This document shows, piece by piece, positions 10,048 through 18,218 of a stretch of DNA of 23,905 nt. The DNA is from Conidiobolus incongruus B7586. Its lineage: Eukaryota; Entomophthoromycota; Entomophthoromycetes; Entomophthorales; Conidiobolaceae. A program made the translations under genes and the position numbers. Under the pieces are notes generated by a model, which had not been told where the DNA came from, searched no databases, and saw nothing but the letters and a program-made list of their open reading frames with translations. The stretch covers positions 1 through 23,905 of the forward strand of contig JNEM01014410.1 in the NCBI GenBank assembly GCA_000697335.1. Reading direction: 5' to 3'. The stretch's first letter is position 1, and every line of letters begins with the position of its first letter.

Positions 10048-11622
10048 ATGTGATCTGGAACCATTACCAGCATTTTGGCCATGTCACTGATGGCTAGACC
10101 TATTACTTATTCCGAGACAGGTGATATCGTTCGAAGAGCGATCGCCAAGGATAATGATGTAGTAGATGCCGATGTGAAGGTTCTAAGTAAGACTCATCAA
10201 ACGAAGGGCGATGCTTAGAAGGGAGATCAGAGCAATGTGGTTGATGGTGATGTTAATATTCTTAGCTCTCGTCATGGAGCATCGGCTCCAAAATCAGGTA
10301 ATGACATGGTTGGTACCGATGTCAATATATTGTCCCAACACATTGGGTCAGGTAAATCGAAGGATGGAGATGATGTGGTAGATCTTATTGTAAATGTTTT
10401 TGACAAAACTGGTACTTAAGATGATTGCTCTGGAAAGAAAGGTAGTGATGTAGCCGATGTCGATGTCGGTGTTGATGTTCTGTCTCAACATTCTGGCGAT
10501 CATTCCACTAAAGGTGGCAATGATGCAACTGATGTAAAAATTAATGTGCTTCCTCAACACGCTAGGAATCATCAATCTAAAGGAGGCAAAGGTCTAGGTG
10601 ACGTTAACGTTGGCATAGATGTTGATGTCCTTAACAAAGACAGTAGTCAAGGAAACAAAAAGGTGGATATCGAATTGGGCGGTTCGAATAAAGACAAGAA
10701 TTCAAATACCGAACATAAGGTTAGTGGTATCAATCAGGGAAAAGTCGTGAAAGAAGTTGAGAAAAAAGTTCGACATTCTGTTAAAAAAGTTGAGAAAAAT
10801 GTCGATGAAGCTGATGATTCGAGGTTATTGAAAGATCAAAATGCCCAAGGTAAAGATAGGCCAGGTCATCATCAAAGTGGAATAAGTGGCGAAAACATCA
10901 ATGTCAAGTTGGATCTTCAAGAAGGTGGAGGACATGGTCCAAATCTTAGATCAAATAAATCTAAAGGTAATTGTAAAGGCAAGGATATTGTTGAGGAAGT
11001 GATTGACACTGTCGAAGATGGCAAAGAGAGTAATGGGGCCAATGGTCATTGTGAGACCGGAAACAGTAAAAATAGAGATAAAGCTGCTGTAAATTTGGAT
11101 ACTGAAGTTTTAAGAGGAGACGATACTGTTGATATCGATGTAAAAACTTATGGTAAGAAAGTCATTGAAGCCGAAATTGAATTGGAATCCAATAGTAAGA
11201 ATGGTGAAGGTAATCATGGTTCTCACAATGATAGTCGTGGTAGAAATGACAATGATGACGATCATGAAACTGATAATCAGATTAATGATAATAATTATAC
11301 TAGCGTTAATGGAGTAAATAATGAAAACAGAGGCAATAACGGCTATCACAATATCAAAAATGATAATAACAATCATAGTAATGATCGATTAGTCCGTAGT
11401 AGTGAAGATAACGTCAATAGCAGTACTAATAGGCCTGAGATCAGTAATAGAGATAGTAGCAATGAAGGTAATGACGACAATAATGGTAAGGATAGCAACG
11501 CCCGAAATGATCAAATTGGTGGTAATAATAAAATTGGTGACAACAGCCGTGGAGGACGTAAATCAACTTCCAAACCGAGTCCATACAAAGGAAAAAGCAA
11601 AAAACAGACGATAATCTCCTAA
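10048..11622 (+). pseudogene. Repeat-rich secreted type A gene with three in-frame stops
   Basis: Function unknown. One frame runs from ATG 10048 to TAA 11620-11622 (525 codons) but contains TGA at codon 2, TAG at codon 57 and TAA at codon 124. Around the stops the protein still follows its relatives: signal-like TSILAMSLMARP, then DIVRRA (26-31). Residues 36-200 hold about seven imperfect copies of a 22-28 residue unit, D-V-x-[VI]-L followed by SQH-x(5-6)-KGG-type spacers. A Lys/Glu/Val coiled-coil-like stretch follows (about 230-260), then a helix-like EVIDTVEDG, the type A core (about 346-380: NLDTEVL, DIDVKTYGKKV, EAEIELE), a long Asn/Asp/Gly-rich region and the basic tail SPYKGKSKKQTIIS. 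The frame from 10420 to the end is open but lacks the signal peptide. All three stops are one C-to-T step from CGA, CAG or CAA, so recent inactivation is likely. Introns that remove the stops look improbable, because the repeats run through them in phase. Confidence 0.8.
10153..10650 (+). repeat. About seven tandem coding repeats (22-28 aa)
   Basis: Successive units carry NDVVDADVKVLS, NVVDGDVNILSS, NDMVGTDVNILSQ, DDVVDLIVNVFD, SDVADVDVGVDVLSQ, NDATDVKINVLPQ and GDVNVGIDVDVLN, each followed by a polar Gly/Lys/His spacer. The 193-aa gene has one such unit (NDVVKADVDALN). Unit lengths vary slightly and the DNA copies have diverged, so the expansion is not recent. Confidence 0.8.
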
Positions 11623-13937
11623 AGAATTTTCAATATTAATTTTATGAAATTAATATCATTCACACCTTATCATATATTAATTCAATCATTTTATATTTTA
11701 CCTATTTTATTAATAAATATTCAATTTTATTAATTATATAATTAATATCACTTCTGTAAGTAAAAAATAACAATTTTTTAATTTCTGATTTTGCAAATAA
11801 ATTGTTGGTATTGAAAAATACAATATTTACAGAATATATAAGAGAATTATTATTATCAAACTATATATTTTCTATCTAAACTTATTTTTTGATTAGAATA
11901 TTTTCATCTAAAAATTTAATGTAAAATTTAAAAATATTAATTTTATTATATTTTTTAATAATATCCCTTTTGATTTAAAAATAAAAAACTTACTAATAAA
12001 TAGTAGTTTTAAATAAAATTTTACTTTTATAAATAGAATATATAACTAAAATCATTTAATATATTTGTGGGCAAGTTATAATATTATTAAGATAAAAAAT
12101 CTTTTAAATTTTATTCATTTGATTTATTTTCTAAATTTACAATATATTTGAAAAAATAAAAATTAGAATATTTATCTTTTTTATCATATAATAATTAAAT
12201 ATAGATTAAATAATGAGAAATTTGATATATTTTCTAAATAAAACAACTTTGGATTAATATTTTTGATATTAATTAAAAATATTAATTATTTTAATTAATA
12301 ATTATAAAATATATAAAAAGGAAAATATAAAAGATTATACATAAAAACAATATTAAAAAAACTACCACATCTAGTATATTTATTAAATAATTACATATAT
12401 ACCTATAATTTCTCTATATAATTAAAAAATTACCTCAAAAAATATTCCAGTAAATTTGATTAATTTGTAAAATATCATATTTTTGACTTAATAAAAAAAC
12501 TATTATTTATTTGTTATAAGCTTGCTGAAAGTATAACAAAAAGTCATTAAAAATAAAAAAGACTATAAATTTTATTTATTCAATTTTGTACTTTATTTTA
12601 AAATTATATTTAATTTAGATATTATAATTTTTGCCATTATTTAATTCTTTTAAAAATGTTATAATTATTATTCATTGAGTATTTATCGATAAAATTCTCA
12701 TCTACAATTGTCACATTATAAATAATTTTCCAAAAGGAATCAAAATTAGATGAATCAAACAGTCTATATCATAGGGAAACAATATAATTGCATAAATTTT
12801 TAATTGAATATTACGATCTGAATCTCAAAGATAAAAGTAACTAGGTTTTTTATGATTTTTTTGAAAAAATTAACTCTGTATTAATTGTATAATTAAAAAA
12901 ATTGATAAAAATAAAGTAATTCATTAAGCCAATCATCTTTAAATAATTCACAATAAACTTCATAATAATAATCCATTTTAAAGGGTTAAATGAATATATT
13001 CAAAATTTTTGTCGAATGAAACAGAATACTAATTGAGATATTGAATTAATTTTTAATTGATGTACCTTAGCAACTTAATTAATAATATTCAAGTAATAAA
13101 TTATAGAATATAAAGTTCTGATAAGCCTGATTTTTTATGTTTAAAGTATCAAAATAATATCCTATTTCAAGGACTCAGATTACCACTATCAATCCTAATT
13201 AATTTTTAAATCAAATAAAAAATTAAAATTATCTCAGTCCCAAATTATATATATCAAATAGTAAATTAACATTAATATTATGAATTAAATATAAAGATCA
13301 AACTTCATATTGTAAAAAGAATATAATCATAAACAAACTAAATTGATAAAGTAATGATAATGATATAATAAATTACATATTAATGAGTATTTATCAGAAA
13401 TATTATTAAGAGAATTTTATCTGTATCAAATTCAAATGATATACAATTTTATTAATATTTAGAATTTTAAAATATTATTATTATTATAGTTTTAAAATTT
13501 GATACTATTTCAAAATGAAAAATCAAATATAAAATTCATTAATTTAAAGAATCTTATTAACTGATTAATATTAAGGCAGGGTAGAAATCATAAAAAAAAT
13601 CAATTTAAATGAGCAAATAATATCCTATCATTTAATTAAACAATAAATATACTTATAATTTGATTGCTTAGGACTTTTAATAGTATCTTTATCGATTATA
13701 TATAAATCATTTTAACTATGATATAATAAATAAGTAGTTTGATTTAAAAGTAATAATAAATCTCCATTAATTTAAATCTAAATTTACTTTGAGACAATCA
13801 AATAATATAAAAGGCAAATCGATTTGAAATCAGTTTAAAGATTAGCAAAAATTTGGAGAATGTTAATTTCCATAAATAATATGAGAAATAGTTAGAAGTG
13901 GGATTTTCAATAATATTCAAAGTGATTAACTGTTATG
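11623..13937. other. AT-rich intergenic DNA without a supported gene
   Basis: This 2.3 kb is among the most AT-rich parts of the left two thirds of the window. No frame of coding character, no terminal repeats and no RNA gene were seen. A patch near 12519-12560 (agcttgctgaaag, then aaaaagtcattaaaa) resembles sequence at 17569-17600 and at the very start of the window, possibly traces of a very old repeat. Confidence 0.55.
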
Positions 13938-13940
13938 AGA

Positions 13941-13950
13941 GTATAAATAA
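13941..13950 (+). promoter_or_regulatory. TATA box of the two-exon secreted gene
   Basis: gtataaataa lies about 70-77 bases before the ATG at 14018. The leader between them ends in a TTTA run (13991-14006). Confidence 0.5.
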
Positions 13951-14017
13951 AGAGATTAGAGTATATGAATGATAGCATTAAATTATTAATTTATTTATTT
14001 ATTTATTGTGTATAAAA

Positions 14018-14793
14018 ATGCGTACCGCTGCTTTATTTTCCATTTTAATCGCTTCTTTGATTGCTACTCCCGTGACTCATTACGAAAATGCTCTAATCCG
14101 CAGAGCTCAAAATGATAAGGACGGTTTAGTTGAAGTTAAGGCTAAAGTCGGCGACCAAAAAGGTCATGGTCATACGTCAAAGCCAAAGCCAAAACCAAAA
14201 CCAAAGCCTGTACATCCAAATCCTGACCACCCTCATCACAAAAAATGCGGATTAGATTTAATTTGTATATTAAAGAGACTCCTTTCTAAACTTGGTCTTA
14301 TTTCGGGTGACGATGAAGATAATGGATTGATTGAAGATGTATTAGATATCCTAACGGGCCCTGATTCAAGTGAAAAACAACATAAAAAAATTCTGGGTAT
14401 ACTTAGTGTTGATGAGGATGATGATGGCTACGGCGATTTGTTAGACTTGCTCAATGTAGCTATATATGATAATGATTCCGATGAAACTTTGTTAGACGCT
14501 ATTGATCTTGGTATCTTGGATGGTGATGATAATGGTAATATTGATTCTTTTTTTATTATAATGATAACAAATTAATTTTATTTTTAGATGATGCAGTTGC
14601 TCTTGATCTCGATCTTCTTTCCTCATTTGATGAAGCTGAACCTGATGCTGATGTTGAAGAAGATGATGACGTTGATGTTGATGATGTTGATGTTGATGTT
14701 GATGATGTTGATGTTGATGTTGATGATGCTGATGAAGTTGTTGATACTGACTTGGACGCTGACCTTAGTGTTGACGCTGATGCTGATATTTAA
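14018..14793 (+). CDS. Two-exon secreted His/Pro- and Asp-rich protein, type B, 240 aa
   Basis: Function unknown. ATG 14018 gives MRTAALFSILIASLIATP, almost the signal peptide of the 193-aa gene, then ALIRRA (25-30), a likely kexin site. Residues 53-76 are a basic Lys-Pro ladder and a His/Pro cluster (KPKPKPKP, HPNPDHPHHKK). A Leu-rich segment with two cysteines follows (CGLDLICILKRLL, 77-89), then GLIEDVLDILTGP (103-115), which resembles the gene at 8348, and acidic Leu/Asp stretches (YGDLLDLL, ETLLDAIDL). The unspliced frame stops at 14575. A 53-nt intron (14535-14587) instead joins in phase to 68 very acidic residues with a repeated DVDVDDVDVDVDD. The spliced reading is preferred because the acidic composition continues and the junction has good splice sites. 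The same frame stays coherent after the TAA at 14791, so this stop may itself be secondary. Confidence 0.82.
14535..14587 (+). other. Spliceosomal intron, 53 nt
   Basis: Begins GTAATA, has a possible branch site TGATAAC (14562-14568) about 20 bases before the end, and finishes in a T-rich tract with TTTTTAG. Its length and layout are typical of fungal introns. It splits a GAT (Asp) codon after the first base, and the two exons join in frame. Confidence 0.75.
14680..14721 (+). repeat. 21-bp coding minisatellite, two perfect copies
   Basis: Two identical tandem units of GAT GAT GTT GAT GTT GAT GTT are flanked by partial copies on both sides (from 14662 and to about 14733). They encode DDVDVDV repeats in exon 2 of the gene at 14018. 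Unit perfection implies recent slippage, so alleles may differ in length. Confidence 0.85.
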
Positions 14794-14960
14794 AGCAATT
14801 AAGAATATGACATCTAACACTAAAGCAAAGACGACAATGAAACTTATGGTCATCATCCCGAGGATTTATCATGAAAACCCAATACAGAACACATCATTTT
14901 ATTTATTGAAATACCTCCTTAGATCTCCTAGCACTAGTTTAACTAACCTTATTCAAATGC
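14794..14960 (+). other. Possible lost C-terminal coding extension
   Basis: The frame of exon 2 continues past TAA 14791 with coding-like content broken only by TAA, TAG and TGA codons: for example SKDDNETYGHHPEDLS, KPNTEHIILFIEIPP and later PYSNAHPYIY. The Tyr/Pro-rich end recalls PYPPSYR at the end of the 275-aa paralogue. GC content stays above the usual intergenic level until about 14960. The stops are at positions where CAA, CAG or CGA would be one C-to-T step away. Confidence 0.4.
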
Positions 14961-16400
14961 TCATCCTTATATTTATTAATTACTCATATATATATTTATC
15001 ACATTTATTAAGATATTATAATAAATTATTTATATTTTAAAAAACTTTGGACCATTTTTAAGATACTATTGATTAAAGTAATTTATAATTTTGTATTTTT
15101 AAAATAACAATAATAATAATAATAATAATAATAAAAGAATGAAAATTCATATGATATTAAATCTGTCAATTTTGATTTTGATTGAATATTTCCTTATTTT
15201 GAGAATATATTAATAAACTTTGTAGACAATTCCTGATCCAAACAATTTTTTTAATTATGATTATAACATACGCAACTAAATCAAATCATTAGAATATATA
15301 TGGAAATTAAATCAAGTTAATATATTCATTGACTACTATTGCATTGGTCTTGAATAAAAATGCACTCAAAAAGATTATATTGGAAGAATTGATTTGTATT
15401 AAAATTTAATTTTATAATTTCATTTGATATATTTATTGTGTAATGTTATCAATATTTGATATTCTATAAATATGGTTGCCTCTTAATTTTAAACATGTTA
15501 AATTGCATTAAATTGGATTATACTATGTATCGAAAGTATATTGAAGTATTAATTACATATATTCATCAAGATATATATAATATTCGAAACTAAATATTGT
15601 TATCAATTTCATTTATTTATAATTGATTAGAAGATACTGTATATTTTCTATATATTCATTATTTCATTCAATAATATTGATTAATTATTATAAATTCATC
15701 CAATAGAATTTAAGAATAATTCAATTCCCTTTTCTTGACGATTAACCAGTTGAAATTGATAGGGATTTGTCAAATCAAAATATAATAAAAAATTAGTAAT
15801 TAGAACTTTTTGAATATCACAGAATAATCATTTATCACAAAATAATTAAATTTGTTAATGACATTAAATATCATTATTTATATTAAGAACTTCATTCATA
15901 TAACTATACTCTTCAATTTGATTGAAAGAGATATATGTAATAATTTTGATAAATTTCCAATATTTATATTAAAAAGTCATTGGCAGTTACTTGATTCATT
16001 AATTTGAAATATATTTAAACCATTCATAAAATTTCACTTAATAAAGCATTATATTACTATTAATATTTAAATTTAGAATAATTTTAAAATATATCGAATA
16101 ATTTATATTTGACTTAATTATAATGTAACCAATAAATTATTGGACAATATATTGAAAATCAAAGCATTCCTCAAATATCTATTTAACATTATGATTATTT
16201 TTACAGTTGGCCATTGATTGGAATTAGATGCATTATATAGAGTTATTTGGTGAAAATTTTTGAGATTTCAGTTAAACGATGAAAATTCATTCTTCAGATA
16301 TATTGACGAAACACACTTCATACTAAATTACTAGATATTATAAGATATAATGATAATATTTAAGCCATTTATACTATATTTTATATTTTCCATTATAAAC
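14961..16400. other. AT-rich intergenic DNA without a supported gene
   Basis: No coding frame or paralogue trace was seen. The region contains an (AAT)8 microsatellite and otherwise plain AT-rich sequence. Confidence 0.55.
15109..15132. repeat. (AAT)8 microsatellite
   Basis: Eight uninterrupted AAT units in intergenic DNA, about 315 bases past the stop of the two-exon gene. Confidence 0.9.
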
Positions 16401-17357
16401 CAAATCTCCATATTACAACAATTTAATATTCACTAATATCATAATTATATTACTATATTAACTTTTTATCAAGTTCCAAATTACTAAAAATATTTAGTAT
16501 TTTATTTAATTCTCTTAAGTTTCAAATAAATTATAATATAATAATGAGGCTTATATCATATAAATTGTAAAATTTTCTAAAAAATATTTATAATTAAAAA
16601 ATTATAAACTATATTATTACTCCATAATTCAAATAATAGGAATTTTTTATAATTGAAAAAATATACATTTGAATAAATAATATATAATATAAAATTAATA
16701 CTTTTTTTTATTATTATAAATAACTTTTTGCTATACCTTTAGCAAATTTTTAATATTTAAACAATTTTTTTAAATATTGAAATTTAATATTTTATAAATT
16801 AATTAAATTTTTTATAAAAATTTCCATCCTTATAATTTGGTTTTTTAATACATAAAATTATTATAATCATATAAATTATAGCTTAAAAAATACTAAAAAT
16901 GGTAATTTTTTGAATTATTTCTAGTTAGAATTTTTTTATGACTTTAGCTTTATATATTATATATTTATCATTAAAAATAATAAATTGTTTTAGATTATTT
17001 TGATAATATTAATTAGTAATAATTTTATTTAAAAAATAATATAAAATTTATTATAAATTGATTTTATTTTATAATTAAATAAATATTTCTTATATAAAAA
17101 AAATTATTTCAAATAATTTATAAAAAAGATTAATTTGAATTTATTTAATATATTGATTTATAATCTAATAAAAAATTATATATAAATTTTTCTGATTTAT
17201 TGATTATATTCAATTAATATAAAAGTTTTAGTTAATTATATTTTAATAAATTTTTTTAATAATAATTATTCTAATTATTTTTAAGTTTTAGTTAAATTCC
17301 AAAATATATATTTTAATATTTATTAATTAATATAAGTTTATATAAAAATATATTTAT
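16401..17357. other. Extremely AT-rich DNA flanking the fossil retroelement
   Basis: From about here rightward G and C become even rarer than in the gene-bearing part, with long A/T runs. No frames, terminal repeats or known domains are visible. It probably consists of older repeats eroded past recognition. Confidence 0.5.
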
Positions 17358-17800
17358 TAACTTGTTGAATTTAGCTATCTAATTAAAATATTTATATATT
17401 TATTTATAATTGAAATAATTTTTAATAAAATTAAACAAAACTAGGATAAATAATTATATTAAATTATATTTTATTACTTATTAATTTAAATATTAAAACT
17501 TATAAATTTATGAGTTAAAAAGATTTAAATAATAAAACTTATATATATATTATATTTTATTATATATTAGCTTGCAAAAGTAAGTCATAAAATCAAAATC
17601 ACCTATATATTTACTTATAACTTAAATAATCCTTAACTAAATTAATTTAAATTAAAATATATAATTATAATATATTACTTGATTATAATATCTTATATTT
17701 AATTATAATCAATATATTATTGATTAATATATTAAATCTTAAATAAAGTAAGTTAAAATTTATAGGTTTATAAATTAAAAAGGTATATAAAACAAAAATC
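17358..17800. repeat. Degraded tandem duplication, unit about 210 bp
   Basis: Two successive stretches align by eye: tatatttatttataattg (about 17393) with tatatttacttataactt (about 17606), and acttataaatttatgagtt (about 17495) with atttataggtttataaatt (about 17758). Differences are mostly C/T and A/G. The second copy ends just before the left LTR of the retroelement. Confidence 0.5.
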
Positions 17801-17814
17801 CCTTAAATCTTTTT

Positions 17815-17819
17815 AGTTT
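17815..17819 (+). repeat. Left target-site duplication AGTTT
   Basis: AGTTT directly precedes the left LTR, and the same five bases directly follow the right LTR at 23524-23528. Five base pairs is the usual duplication for Ty3/gypsy integrases. Confidence 0.75.
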
Positions 17820-18218
17820 TGTTAAGAGACTAATTCTTTAAACTCTTATATATATTTTCACATAATTCAATTAACTATAAATTATATGATTAATTTATAA
17901 TTATATAGTTAAATTAATTATATAAATAGTATTAAATTATCTAATAAATTAGGCTCTTCTTTTTCCTCTCAATTCTTAGTATTTTTTACTTTTACACTAC
18001 TTCTAAAATTGAGACTACTTTCTATTAATATTATAATATATTGACACTACCTAATATAAACCTTAATATATTAGTGACTCATCCTAATTTGAAGTTTAAT
18101 TAAACTTTATTTATACTTGCATACTATAATCATATTATATTACTATATTCTATACCACACTATTTTTATATCAAGTTTTCTTCTATATTATATTAGTTTA
18201 ATTACTACTATACTTATA
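17820..18218 (+). repeat. Left LTR of the fossil chromovirus
   Basis: Starts TGTTAAGAGACTAATTC and matches the right LTR along its whole length of about 399 bp, ending near ACTATACTTATA. The match ends abruptly on both sides, which fixes the borders. Confidence 0.85.

Noticed and set aside
10180-10220. A small intron removing the TAG at codon 57
   Set aside because: The only GT...AG pair nearby would be about 30 bases, too short for splicing, and the protein repeat runs through it in phase.
10048-14960. A variant genetic code with TAA and TAG read as Gln
   Set aside because: The other genes end in TAA at sensible points with clearly non-coding DNA after them. CAA and CAG are used freely for Gln, a TGA is also involved, and two paralogues stop at TAA exactly 14 residues after the shared tail begins. 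Mutation explains the pattern better.
14588-15040. 150-residue Met/Leu-rich frame over exon 2
   Set aside because: It is a shifted reading of the GAT/GTT repeats, giving MLMLM runs; the spliced acidic frame continues exon 1 and is far more credible.
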